Below are positions 1 to 8,076 of a DNA stretch of 64,000 nucleotides, one piece after another. Within the stretch, counting starts at the first letter, position 1. The number at the start of each line of letters is the position of its first letter. The DNA is from JAGVSR01 sp963708775 (GTDB taxonomy: Bacteria > Pseudomonadota > Alphaproteobacteria > Rhizobiales > Hyphomicrobiaceae): the NCBI GenBank assembly GCA_963708775.1, contig CAVPTI010000011.1, positions 98,756-162,755 of the forward strand, read 5' to 3'. A program made the translations under genes and the position numbers. Below the pieces are notes generated by a model. It searched no databases. It was not told the origin of the DNA and saw only the letters and a program-made list of their open reading frames with translations.

Positions 1-184
1 GGCTTGCGACGTAGTCGGCACCGGCAATGTGAGGCAGAAAGGCGCGCAAGGCCTCGCCGTTGCGGCGGGATTGGGCGCGGCCGCGCTCGTTGAGCTGAAT
101 GTCCGTCTGACCCTGGTAGCGCCGTTCGGCGTTCCAGTCGGTTTCGCCGTGACGGACGAAGTAGAGTGTGAGGCCGGGGCGCAT
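1..184 (-). CDS. histidine phosphatase family protein (phosphoglycerate mutase-like), 5' part only
   Basis: The reading frame starts at the ATG complementary to 182-184 and runs off the left edge, so only about 61 residues are visible. They begin M-R-P-G and contain the family signature YFVRHGETDWN at residues 8-18, whose RHG histidine is the residue phosphorylated in catalysis, followed by the usual Q-G-x-x-D-x-x-L/Q-N-E-x-G segment. The superfamily includes phosphoglycerate mutases and small-molecule phosphatases; the substrate cannot be told from the N-terminus. It lies directly upstream of fabI on the same strand, so it is the distal gene of a likely fabI-phosphatase pair, an arrangement I know from Rhizobiales. 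Confidence 0.75.
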   Translation of the reverse strand, partial: MRPGLTLYFVRHGETDWNAERRYQGQTDIQLNERGRAQSRRNGEALRAFLPHIAGADYVAS

Positions 185-262
185 GCTGCGTCTTGCAAAC
201 TTTCAAATATCGTTCGCAGAAAAGCGGCCGGCTCGGGCGCGACGCTCGCGGCTGCTGCGGAA

Positions 263-1112
263 TTAACCGTCGCTCTTCACGACCGAGATGTCCGGGGCGT
301 CTTCGTTCTTCATGCCCTGCACATGATAGCCGCTGTCGACGTGATGAATTTCGCCGGTGACACCGCGGGCGAGATCGGAGAGCAGGTACAGACCCGCGCC
401 GCCGACATCTTCGATCGTGACGGTACGGCGGAGCGGAGAATTGTATTCGTTCCAGCGCAGAATATAGCGGAAATCTGAGATCCCCGAGGCTGCCAGCGTC
501 TTGATCGGACCGGCCGAGATCGCATTGACGCGGATGTTGTTGCGGCCCAAGTCGGAGGCGAGATAGCGGACGCTCGCCTCAAGCGCGGCCTTGGCGACGC
601 CCATGACGTTGTAATGCGGCATGACCTTTTCGGCGCCGTAGTACGTGAGAGTGATGATCGACCCGCCGCTGGTCATCAGTTTCTCGGCGCGCTGGGCCAG
701 CGCCGTCAGCGAGAAACAGGAGATGAGCATCGTCTGGGTGAAATTGGCTTCCGTCGTATCGACGTAGCGGCCATCCAGTTCGTTCTTGTCCGAGAAGGCG
801 ATGGCGTGGACGAGGAAGTCCAGACGGCCCCACTGCTTTTCGATTTGCGTTAAACAGCGCGTCGATCGACGCCTTGTCGGAGACATCGCAAGGCAGGACG
901 ACCGTTGCGCCCAATTCGGCGGCCAAGGGCTCAACCCGCTTTTTCAGCGCGTCGCCCTGATAGGTGAAGGCCAGTTCGGCGCCCTGCGCCGCGACAGCGC
1001 GCGCGATGCCCCAGGCAATGGACCGATTGTTGGCGACGCCCATGATGAGACCGCGTTTGCCGGCCATGAGATTGCCTGCCGGCACGCCGTCTCCTGCCCC
1101 TGGTTCAGCCAT
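263..1112 (-). CDS. fabI: enoyl-[acyl-carrier-protein] reductase (NADH), single frameshift
   Basis: Catalyses the last reduction of each fatty-acid elongation round. The N-terminal frame (from 1112) has the Rossmann motif GVANNRSIAWGIA near residues 25-37 and the D-V-S-D cofactor loop. The C-terminal frame (to 263) has the FabI-type catalytic pair Y-x6-K in YNVMGVAK and the AGPIKTLAASGI substrate loop. The two frames join at about 848-855: reading DALF and then TQIEKQWGRLD requires dropping one base next to the TTTAA run, so the copy has one surplus base. Everything else is full length (about 280 residues after correction). An internal Met at residue 16 is an alternative start. Because fabI is normally essential, I favour a sequence error over a pseudogene, but cannot decide from one sequence. 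Confidence 0.85.
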
Positions 1113-1336
1113 GAGCTCCCCAATTCCTTGTCTCTGTCCGTGTAATTTTGCGGCATCCTACACAAAAGACTTGTGCGGTCCAGTCTAGGCTCGGCCGATG
1201 AGGCTTTGCGGGCTCATTCGCGCCGCGCCTGACCAGCATCCGAAATCAAGCGTCTGATTTACCACTTGAAATGTCGGTTCAGGTCGGCTTGGCCGAGGCG
1301 CGGCCGATCGCCCCGGCAGTTCGGCGGGCGTCCGGT

Positions 1337-1816
1337 TCAGCCTTCGAGGTTCCAGACCCCGTTGTCCTGCCGGCAGGCCACTCCTTCGGTTTTTCGCGTT
1401 TTCTTGCCAGTCGTCATCATCACGATGACATGCCGGCAGATCCCGCCCTCGACGTTCTTGAAGGAGGAGGTGGGCCGGACGAGGCCCGAGATCCGGCCGT
1501 TGTTGCGGTGCCAGACGTAGGTTGACCCGTCCGCCGTTGCGGAAAGGGCGTGCTGGACGCTGGAAAGGGCTGCTATTTCATCGCCGGAGTCGAGCGGGCC
1601 GCCTTCATCGGGAGCCGCTTTCAAGTCCGCAAACTTCGGCTTCTGGCGGCGGTTGGAGAGGCCGGGGCAAGTGCACGAAGGTGCCTGGGCTTCCTCAGCT
1701 GTGTTTGTCGGCTCGATAGCACCGGCGCCGTCGGTGGAGAGAAAGATCGTAGCCACCAAGGCAAAGGCTGTCAGGCCCCCCGCTGCGAGGGACGTAAAGG
1801 GCAGTGTTTCACGCAT
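1337..1816 (-). CDS. secreted protein with surface-antigen-type C-terminus
   Basis: About 159 residues. From the ATG at 1816 the protein opens with a signal peptide (MRETLPF, then a hydrophobic stretch to GAGA), a Cys-containing linker, and ends in a C-R-x9-12-K-x-E-G-V-A-C-R-Q-x-x-G-x-W pattern. That pattern resembles the C-terminal domain of 17-kDa/RT0821-like surface antigens of alphaproteobacteria. An upstream ATG at 1888 would add 24 residues in front of the signal peptide and is less likely. It stands alone between fabI and pdxH, transcribed away from pdxH. Function unknown; an outer-membrane or periplasmic location is inferred from the signal peptide only. Confidence 0.6.
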   Translation of the reverse strand: MRETLPFTSLAAGGLTAFALVATIFLSTDGAGAIEPTNTAEEAQAPSCTCPGLSNRRQKPKFADLKAAPDEGGPLDSGDEIAALSSVQHALSATADGSTYVWHRNNGRISGLVRPTSSFKNVEGGICRHVIVMMTTGKKTRKTEGVACRQDNGVWNLEG

Positions 1817-2006
1817 GACTGTACTCGCACTCGAAACTGAAACGCGACGGCTTCGACTGAGCCGATCCAGGCCATCGTCGCTGAACATGGATAAAAAAGT
1901 CTCAACGGGTGTATCGATCGGAGCGGCGTGCGGCAGACGTTAACGGACACTGAATGCATGGCGGCGAGGATGACGGATTATCCCGCCGCGAGAGAAGGGC
2001 AGCGAC

Positions 2007-2648
2007 ATGAGCCAGACGAGCCACGACGGGCATACGGGAGACTTTGCCGACGCGGTGGAGCCGTTTCTCCTCTTTGAGAGCTGGTTCGGTGAAGCGCGGG
2101 AAAAAGAGCCGAACGACCCCAATGCCATGGCGATCGCAACATGTGATGCGTCAGGCCTTCCAAACGTGCGCATGGTGCTTCTGAAAGGTCTCGACGGGCC
2201 GAATGTGCCGGGGCGCGGGTTCGTCTTCTACACCAACCTGGAAAGCGCGAAGGGCCGTGAACTCGCTGCCAATCCACAGGCTGCGATCGTGTTTCATTGG
2301 AAGAGCTTGCTGCGGCAGGTGCGGGCACGGGGCGTCATCACGCCGGTGTCGGCGGAGGAGGCGGACGAATACTACGCATCGCGGCATCGGACGAGCCGGA
2401 TCGGCGCGTGGGCATCCAAACAGTCGCGTCCGCTGGAGAGCCGGCTTGCATTGGAGAAGGCGGTCGCTGTCGAGACCGCCCGGTTCGGTATCAGCGCGAT
2501 ACCGCGGCCGCCGCACTGGTCCGGTTTCCGGCTGACGCCGCTCGAGATCGAATTCTGGTCGGACCGGCCGTTCCGGCTGCACGACCGGCTGGTGTTCCGC
2601 CGGGACACGCCAGACGACGGCTGGACGAAATCGCGGCTTTACCCGTGA
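2007..2648 (+). CDS. pdxH: pyridoxamine 5'-phosphate oxidase
   Basis: FMN-dependent oxidase that converts pyridoxine or pyridoxamine 5'-phosphate to pyridoxal 5'-phosphate, the final step of vitamin B6 synthesis and salvage. The 213-residue protein has the typical family length. Visible landmarks are the N-terminal AMAIATCD...PNVRMVLLKG FMN-binding strands, the F-Y-T-N and K-G-R-E segment, the W-x-x-x-x-R-Q-V-R-x-x-G phosphate-binding segment, and the C-terminal signature E-F-W-x6-R-L-H-D-R near residues 185-200. It is a single gene converging on suhB, whose stop lies 4 bases away. Confidence 0.95.
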   Translation: MSQTSHDGHTGDFADAVEPFLLFESWFGEAREKEPNDPNAMAIATCDASGLPNVRMVLLKGLDGPNVPGRGFVFYTNLESAKGRELAANPQAAIVFHWKSLLRQVRARGVITPVSAEEADEYYASRHRTSRIGAWASKQSRPLESRLALEKAVAVETARFGISAIPRPPHWSGFRLTPLEIEFWSDRPFRLHDRLVFRRDTPDDGWTKSRLYP

Positions 2649-2652
2649 GCGA

Positions 2653-3441
2653 TCAGGCGGTGACGAGATTGCGCATGGCTTTGACCATGTGGCCATTGCC
2701 GGCGATCACGTCGCCCTTATCGAGCATCTTGTCGGTGCCTTGGAGGTCGGTGGCGATGCCGCCTGCTTCGCGCACGATGACGATGCCCGCCGCCATGTCC
2801 CACGGCTTCAAGTTGCGTTCCCAGTAGCAGTCGAATCGGCCGGCGGCGGTCCAGGCGAGATCGAGGGCGGCAGATCCTGTACGCCGGATGCCGGCGACCT
2901 CGCGCATGGCGGTAGACATTTCCTTCATGAAGCCCGGATGGCCTGGGCGGCCACGATGCGGAATGCCGGTCGCGACGACGGCGTCGCCAACTGTCTTGCG
3001 CGCGGCAACGCGGAGGCGTCGCTTTTCGTTGAGGAAGGCGCCTTTGCCCTTCTCGGCGGTGAAGAGTTCGTCGGCGATCGGGTTATAGACGAGACCAGCA
3101 ACGAGTTGGCCGTCGCGCTCCAAGCCGATGGAAATGGCAAACATCGGGATGCCGTGCAGGAAGTTCGTGGTGCCGTCGAGCGGATCGATGATCCAGCGGT
3201 GGGATTTATCGGCACCTTCGACGACGCCGCCCTCCTCCATGAGGAAGCCGTACTGCGGGCGGGCTTTGTTCAATTCCCTGAACAGGATGTCTTCGGCCTT
3301 GTGGTCGGCGGCGGAGACAAAGTTGGCGGGACCCTTGATTGAAACCTGAAGCTGCTCGACCTCGCCGAAATCACGCACGAGGGAGCGGGCCGCCTTGCGG
3401 GCTGCCTGGGTCATGACATTGATCAGTGCAGAAGCGGGCAT
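2653..3441 (-). CDS. suhB: inositol-1-monophosphatase family protein
   Basis: Mg-dependent phosphatase of the IMPase/SuhB family. Metal-binding motifs are present in order: E-E-G-G (about residues 68-71), W-I-I-D-P-L-D-G-T-T-N-F with the D-P-L-D-G-T core, and near the C-terminus W-D-M-A-A-G-I-x-I-V-R-E-A-G-G. The start at 3441 (MPASALINV) is preferred over the ATG 12 bases upstream because family members begin close to P-x-x-x-x-N-V-M. 262 residues is the usual length. In bacteria the enzyme dephosphorylates inositol-1-phosphate and related sugar phosphates, and SuhB also associates with rRNA antitermination in enterobacteria; the role here is not shown by the sequence. Confidence 0.9.
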   Translation of the reverse strand: MPASALINVMTQAARKAARSLVRDFGEVEQLQVSIKGPANFVSAADHKAEDILFRELNKARPQYGFLMEEGGVVEGADKSHRWIIDPLDGTTNFLHGIPMFAISIGLERDGQLVAGLVYNPIADELFTAEKGKGAFLNEKRRLRVAARKTVGDAVVATGIPHRGRPGHPGFMKEMSTAMREVAGIRRTGSAALDLAWTAAGRFDCYWERNLKPWDMAAGIVIVREAGGIATDLQGTDKMLDKGDVIAGNGHMVKAMRNLVTA

Positions 3442-3495
3442 AGCAAAGCACAAAAAGAGTATGGCGGGGACGGCGACTTCAGGCGGGTCCTCTGC

Positions 3496-4503
3496 CTAGC
3501 GGAGTGTGAGGCGTTTGTCCTGCCATTCCTGCGCGGCTTTTTGAGCGGCTTTCTTTTCGCTTTCGGGCATTGCATCGACGAGGAGGTCGAGTTTTTCGTC
3601 CGGAATGCCGCCAGCTTTGGCGATGATGCGCCATTTTGCTGCTTCGGCCGGGTTCTTCGACACGCCTCCGGCGCCTTCCTGATGGATCCACGCCAAACGG
3701 TTTTGGGCTCCGGGCACCCCTTTCTCCGCAGCCGTCTGGAGTAGGGGGATTGCTTTCTTCTCGTCGTCCTTGAGGCCGAACCCGCGCAGAAGCATGACAG
3801 CATATTCGTATTGGGCAGCTAGCAGGCCCTGGTTGGCCGCGCGCGACATCCATCGCGCGGCTTCGAGTGCATTGCTGTCGACGCCGACGCCCTTTTGATA
3901 GAGAGCGGCGAGATCGTACTGGGCCTGCGCGATGTTGTTCTCGGCGGCATACTGGATGTGTTTGGCAGCGCGATAGGGGTTTTCCGGTTTGCCGTCGCCT
4001 TTGAGAAAGAGAAGACCGAGGTTGTAGTTGGCCAGGGGGTCACCGGTGGCAGCTGCCTTTTCATACATGCCGGCGGCGGCGGTGCGATCCTTTCCCACGC
4101 CGCGGCCTTCGGCCAGCATGTTGCCGAATGTAAGCATGGCCGGCACATCACCGAGTTCGGCGGCGCGGGCGTACCAGCGGGCCGCAGTTATCTCATCCTT
4201 GGCGACGCCGAGGCCGCCGTCATAGATCCGCGCAACGAGCGTGTGGGCCTGCGGATCGCCCAGAGCCGCTCTCGCCTCAGCAAGCGAAAGCGCGGTGAGG
4301 TACTGTCCCTGATCGAAGGCGATGTACGCGGCATCGTCGTCGGCTGCCCGGTTCGGCTGCGCCGATGGATTTGATGAGGGCGACGTCTCGGACGGCACAG
4401 ATGCGAAGTTTGGCACCTGCAACTGCCCGGTCGCGATGAGGACGCCTGCGGCTCCGGCGCCAGCACCGACAACCACGAGAAAGGCGAGCAGAGCTTTGTT
4501 CAT
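3496..4503 (-). CDS. Sel1-repeat (TPR-like) protein with N-terminal membrane anchor
   Basis: 335 residues from the ATG complementary to 4501-4503. Residues 3-25 form one hydrophobic segment followed by a Ser/Pro/Asn-rich linker, so the protein is a membrane-anchored or secreted periplasmic protein. From about residue 85 there are five to six Sel1 units of about 36 residues with the pattern A-x-x-x-L-G-x-x-Y-x-x-G-x-G-V-x-x-D-x-x-x-A-x-x-W-Y-x-x-A-A. Such repeats make protein-protein scaffolds; related proteins take part in envelope biogenesis and signalling, but no specific partner is visible. It lies 32 bases downstream of the ThiE-like gene on the same strand. The start codon is embedded in a 20-bp tandem duplication (see findings). 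Confidence 0.8.
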   Translation of the reverse strand: MNKALLAFLVVVGAGAGAAGVLIATGQLQVPNFASVPSETSPSSNPSAQPNRAADDDAAYIAFDQGQYLTALSLAEARAALGDPQAHTLVARIYDGGLGVAKDEITAARWYARAAELGDVPAMLTFGNMLAEGRGVGKDRTAAAGMYEKAAATGDPLANYNLGLLFLKGDGKPENPYRAAKHIQYAAENNIAQAQYDLAALYQKGVGVDSNALEAARWMSRAANQGLLAAQYEYAVMLLRGFGLKDDEKKAIPLLQTAAEKGVPGAQNRLAWIHQEGAGGVSKNPAEAAKWRIIAKAGGIPDEKLDLLVDAMPESEKKAAQKAAQEWQDKRLTLR

Positions 4504-4532
4504 GTGCGATCGGCTTTGTTCATGTGCGACGG
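4493..4532. repeat. tandem 20-bp duplication over the Sel1-protein start codon
   Basis: The 17-mer GCTTTGTTCATGTGCGA occurs at 4493-4509 and again, perfectly, at 4513-4529. Each copy contains the start codon with codons 2 and 3 of the Sel1-repeat gene (read on the minus strand). The upstream copy opens a different frame that stops after seven codons, with its TGA overlapping the second ATG. Confidence 0.85.
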
Positions 4533-4534
4533 CG

Positions 4535-5194
4535 TCACGCCGCGGGTGCCGTGATGGCCAGTTGCGCGATGAAGGGTGAGAGGTAAGTCTCGGCGTCCTC
4601 GGGGAGCAATCCGGCAGGGACGCGCAACGCGATAAAGTCTGCGCCTGATGCGGCCAAATCGTGGGCGTCCTCAGGTGTTTCAACATCGAAAGCGACGCAG
4701 GGGATCTCGAATATCTCCGACCACCAGGCAATCAATTCACGGCGACGCGCGCGGGCGGTGTCGCGGTCTTCTACGTGGGCCGGGATGCCGAAGGCGATGT
4801 AATCGGCGCCCTCTTCGCCGAGCGTCATGGCGTCGTGCCGCGTGCGGCCGACATCGACGCCCACGATGAACCGGCTCCCTACGGTTTCCCGTGCTTCGCG
4901 GTATCCGGCAGGCGCTGCCTTGGACGCTGGAAGATGAACGCCATCGGCTTTGACAAGCCGCGCCAGTGATGCATCCCGGGCGATGAGCGTTGCGATGCCA
5001 AGGGCCTGTATTTTCTCGACGGCGGGTGCGAGTTCCGGCGGGAGGATCGGCAACTCAGGATCGGGTTCAATGACGACCGTAGCGATCGGCGCGACTTTGG
5101 CAGCGGCAGCGATCAGGCGGGCCATCAGCGGGCCGTCACCCGATCGTGCGGGGAGTGCCAGGACCAGCTGAGTGCGAAGATCGTCCTGAGCCAT
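4535..5194 (-). CDS. thiamine phosphate synthase family protein
   Basis: 219 residues with a TIM-barrel pattern of the ThiE/TenI type: D-G-V-H-L-P (about 84-89), G-V-D-V-G-R-T-R-H-D-A...G-A-D-Y-I-A-F-G (about 112-135) and F-D-V-E-T-P-E-D-A...G-A-D-F-I-A-L-R (about 165-190). ThiE couples the pyrimidine and thiazole moieties of thiamine. Compared with canonical ThiE the phosphate-binding loop around G-x-G-P-I/V-F-x-T-x-T-K is reduced to A-F-G-I-P-A-H, so this may be a divergent ThiE-like protein rather than the main synthase. No other thi gene is near. It is followed on the same strand by the Sel1-repeat gene. Confidence 0.7.
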   Translation of the reverse strand: MAQDDLRTQLVLALPARSGDGPLMARLIAAAAKVAPIATVVIEPDPELPILPPELAPAVEKIQALGIATLIARDASLARLVKADGVHLPASKAAPAGYREARETVGSRFIVGVDVGRTRHDAMTLGEEGADYIAFGIPAHVEDRDTARARRRELIAWWSEIFEIPCVAFDVETPEDAHDLAASGADFIALRVPAGLLPEDAETYLSPFIAQLAITAPAA

Positions 5195-5440
5195 GGCGGT
5201 GGAAACCTTTCGTGGGCGCGGGCAGCGGTCGTCGCCCGCCGGCTCGTATCGCGCGGAAGGGCGCTATCCGGGCTGATTAAGGCGGAAAAGTGGCTGGCGC
5301 ATGGGGATGCAAATCAGGCACAAGTGGAACTGCTGTCTGGTGTTCGCTCAACAAATCGCCATGATCACCCCGGACGTTTATGACGCCAGGGAATAAGTAT
5401 CGCCACACCCAATCGACGATCGGTCCGGAGACTATCACCC

Positions 5441-7354
5441 ATGAGCCTTGCCCCTCCTGTCCGCCAGGCACTTGCTGCCGGACTGCTGAGCATGTTGTGT
5501 GTGGCCGGGCCCGCGGCGGCAACGACCGAACCGGCGCCTGCCGGCAGTCCCGCACCCACCGCTCAAGCGGCCGAGGAGAGTGCCACATCTGTCAGCGCTT
5601 CACCGGTCGTCGCTGCCGTTGTCGCGAAACTTCAAGATTTTGTATTCGCGGAGAACTTTGCGAAGGACGACGTGGCGGCCGCTCTGGCTTTTTACGGTGC
5701 GCGCAAGGATCCGCTGTGGACGACTGCGTCGGGGTTGACGACCGGCGGTCAGGCGCTCGTAGCCGAGATCGGCCAAGCGGAGCAGTGGGGGCTCAATCCG
5801 AAGGCGTTTCCGTTACCGAACACGAGTGCTGCCTTCAGCGCGGCCGATGCGCAAGGTGCAGCTGAGGCACAACTGTCATTGGCGGCTCTCACCTATGCGC
5901 GACATGCCAAGGGGGGACGGGTGCGTCCTCTGTCGATCAGCCAGTTGCTCGATCTGACGCCTCCGGTTCGCGATCCGAATGTGATCTTGAAGGATCTTGA
6001 CGGCCAGTCTGATCCGGCGGCCTATCTCGTCGGGCTGCATCCGAAGCATGAACAGTTTCAGCGTTTGCGTGCCGAGCTTGTCAAGCGACTGGGACCGGTG
6101 ACGCCGCCTGCGCCCGTCGACGAAGCTTTGCTGGTCAAACTGCCGACCGACGGGGCCACGATCAAGCCAGGCTCACTGCATGGCGATATCGCACTTCTAC
6201 GCAAACGCCTGAAGCAACCGGCATCATTTGCGGGTCAGGAGACGCTTTATGATGAAAAACTGGCTGCGGCCGTTACGGCGTTTCAGACCGAAAAGGGCCT
6301 GAAGGCCAATGGGCAGATCAACCGGCGCACACGCACGGCTCTCAACCGCGAGGGCGAGAGCGTTTCCCAGCCGGACACCTCGCGCGATACGCAGCGCATC
6401 GTCATCAACATGGAACGCTGGCGCTGGATGCCGGACGAACTTGGCGCGTCCTACGTGATCAACAACGTGCCGGAGTACATCACGCGCACGTTCAAGGATG
6501 GCAAAATCATCTTCAAAGAGAAGATCGTCGTCGGACTTCCCGAGTGGCCGACGCCCTCGTTTTCCGCGGAAATGAAGACGATCGTTTTCAATCCATCTTG
6601 GGGCGTGCCGGACGGGATCAAGGCGAAGGAACTGAAGCCGCGTTTGCAGAGAGCAGGCGGGGGTGGATTTTTTGATCAGCTGTTCGGCGGCGGCGGCGGT
6701 GGGGCGTCGGTGATCAAAGCCTATGGCTTCACGGCCTACCGCAACGGCAAGCCGGTGGATCCGTATTCGGTCGACTGGGCGTCCGCGGATCTGCGCCAGT
6801 ACAGCTTCATTCAGCCACCGGGAGCAGAAAATCCGTTGGGCTTCGTGAAGTTCATGTTCCCCAATTCGCACGACGTCTACATGCACGATACGACACAGCG
6901 ACACCTGTTCGCGCAGTCGAAGCGGCCTTATTCGCACGGCTGTATTCGCGTCAATGATCCGATGCGGTTTGCCGAAGTTCTGCTGGAGCAGGATAAAGGA
7001 TGGAGCCGCGAGCGCGCCGGGGCTGCGCGGCGGTCGTCGGAGACGGTCACACTCGACAACCATATCTGGGTGCACAACGTCTACTTGACCACGTGGATCG
7101 ACGACGATGGCAAGGCGCTGAACTTCGGCGACGTGTACGGCCTCGATAACCGCGTGTCGCAGGCCCTCGGCGGTCGATCGGTCCGCTCGATCGAGTCGCC
7201 CGCTGCCGATGTCGAGACCTCCTCAATCGCCGAGGATGGAACGGAAGAGACGCGGCCGAAAAAGAAGAAAAATGCAGCGTCGGCCAAGCCTGCCAAGCAG
7301 GTGGTGATGCCGGGTAGCTTTTCAGAGGCGATGTCGGGGCTACTGGCGAACTGA
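5441..7354 (+). CDS. L,D-transpeptidase (YcbB/LdtD type)
   Basis: 637-residue periplasmic enzyme that forms 3-3 peptidoglycan cross-links or attaches proteins to peptidoglycan. A signal peptide (residues 1-28, ending A-A-A-T-T) leads into an alpha-helical scaffold domain, a peptidoglycan-binding domain at about 245-305 (DEKLAAAVTAFQTEKGLKANGQINRRT), and the YkuD domain at about 320-540. The catalytic motif H-D-x-x-x...Y-S-H-G-C-I-R-V has its nucleophile at Cys501. A Gly-rich insertion GGGGFFDQLFGGGGGGAS lies around residues 405-425. The C-terminal 60 residues are a Lys-rich tail. Single gene, with a weak ribosome site. Confidence 0.92.
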   Translation: MSLAPPVRQALAAGLLSMLCVAGPAAATTEPAPAGSPAPTAQAAEESATSVSASPVVAAVVAKLQDFVFAENFAKDDVAAALAFYGARKDPLWTTASGLTTGGQALVAEIGQAEQWGLNPKAFPLPNTSAAFSAADAQGAAEAQLSLAALTYARHAKGGRVRPLSISQLLDLTPPVRDPNVILKDLDGQSDPAAYLVGLHPKHEQFQRLRAELVKRLGPVTPPAPVDEALLVKLPTDGATIKPGSLHGDIALLRKRLKQPASFAGQETLYDEKLAAAVTAFQTEKGLKANGQINRRTRTALNREGESVSQPDTSRDTQRIVINMERWRWMPDELGASYVINNVPEYITRTFKDGKIIFKEKIVVGLPEWPTPSFSAEMKTIVFNPSWGVPDGIKAKELKPRLQRAGGGGFFDQLFGGGGGGASVIKAYGFTAYRNGKPVDPYSVDWASADLRQYSFIQPPGAENPLGFVKFMFPNSHDVYMHDTTQRHLFAQSKRPYSHGCIRVNDPMRFAEVLLEQDKGWSRERAGAARRSSETVTLDNHIWVHNVYLTTWIDDDGKALNFGDVYGLDNRVSQALGGRSVRSIESPAADVETSSIAEDGTEETRPKKKKNAASAKPAKQVVMPGSFSEAMSGLLAN

Positions 7355-7371
7355 AGTCGGTTGCGTGACGC

Positions 7372-7704
7372 TCACGGTTGCTGTCCATCACGCAGCGACA
7401 TGATGAATTGCGCGAGTGACACCATCTCGTCCTGAGACAGGTGGTGGTTCGGCATCATCGGCGGGACAGTGCGCAGCCACGCGATGATGCCCTCTTCGTC
7501 CTGGTTGGGACGGCGCGCGATGGCGTAGAAGCCGGGGATCTCGGCGCGGGACTTCTTCTCGCCTTGGCCCGGAGCCATATGACAGGTGGCGCAGAGGCGC
7601 TGCGCGAGTTCGCGGCCCTTTGCGACTTCGTCAGCCGCATTCGCGGGCAAAGCCTGGAGCGAAAGCACAGCGATGACGACACAAGCCTGATTGCCAATCT
7701 TCAT
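7372..7704 (-). CDS. small c-type cytochrome, periplasmic
   Basis: 110 residues. Signal peptide at residues 1-23 (cleavage after A-N-A), one haem-binding motif C-A-T-C-H at about 38-42, and a distal Met ligand candidate in P-P-M-M-P-N-H-H followed by the usual C-terminal helix L-x-x-x-E-M-x-x-L-A-x-F-I-M-S-L. This is a class I cytochrome c of the short soluble type. The electron partners are unknown. The gene converges on the L,D-transpeptidase gene. Confidence 0.85.
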   Translation of the reverse strand: MKIGNQACVVIAVLSLQALPANAADEVAKGRELAQRLCATCHMAPGQGEKKSRAEIPGFYAIARRPNQDEEGIIAWLRTVPPMMPNHHLSQDEMVSLAQFIMSLRDGQQP

Positions 7705-7808
7705 GGATTGAACTTTGCTGCCTTATCACGCCCCGCACTTTGAGCCTGATCAATGTCGGCGGTGGTGGTCAGGCGCCAGTTGGTGTTGCTTTCGCAGAGG
7801 AGACGGCC

Positions 7809-8018
7809 ATGGCCTTCGAAGACCTACAGGCAGAAATTGCATCACTCCTGATCCGGATGAACGAGCAGCCGGAGGATGTGCACGAGGTGGAGCAGATATT
7901 GCGCGGAAAGTTGAACGAATATCGCGCGTTCGGCCTTCCCCTGCCGGAGGATCTCGCCGAACTTGAGGCCTTGCTCGACCGGCGTTTTTCCGACGAGGAA
8001 CAGGAAGAACAGACATGA
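7809..8018 (+). CDS. conserved small acidic protein, function unknown
   Basis: 69 residues starting MAFEDLQAEIASLL. An upstream ATG at 7740 would add 23 residues, but the ATG at 7809 has a good ribosome site (GAGGAGA, 7-8 bases upstream). The product is acidic, predicted all-helical, rich in Glu and Leu, and ends DRRFSDEEQEEQT. I recognise no domain. It is followed directly by a strong hairpin that separates it from the convergent aldolase gene. Confidence 0.6.
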   Translation: MAFEDLQAEIASLLIRMNEQPEDVHEVEQILRGKLNEYRAFGLPLPEDLAELEALLDRRFSDEEQEEQT

Positions 8019-8053
8019 AAACGGCCGCTCCGTCGCCAGAGCGGCCGCTTTGA
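8019..8053. terminator. bidirectional intrinsic terminator
   Basis: Perfect 9-bp stem CGGCCGCTC (8022-8030) / GAGCGGCCG (8039-8047) with an 8-base loop, preceded by AAAA and followed by TTT. It lies between the convergent genes ending at 8018 and 8077 and can serve both. Confidence 0.75.
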
Positions 8054-8076
8054 TGATCGAGACGCGGGCAGGAGCT

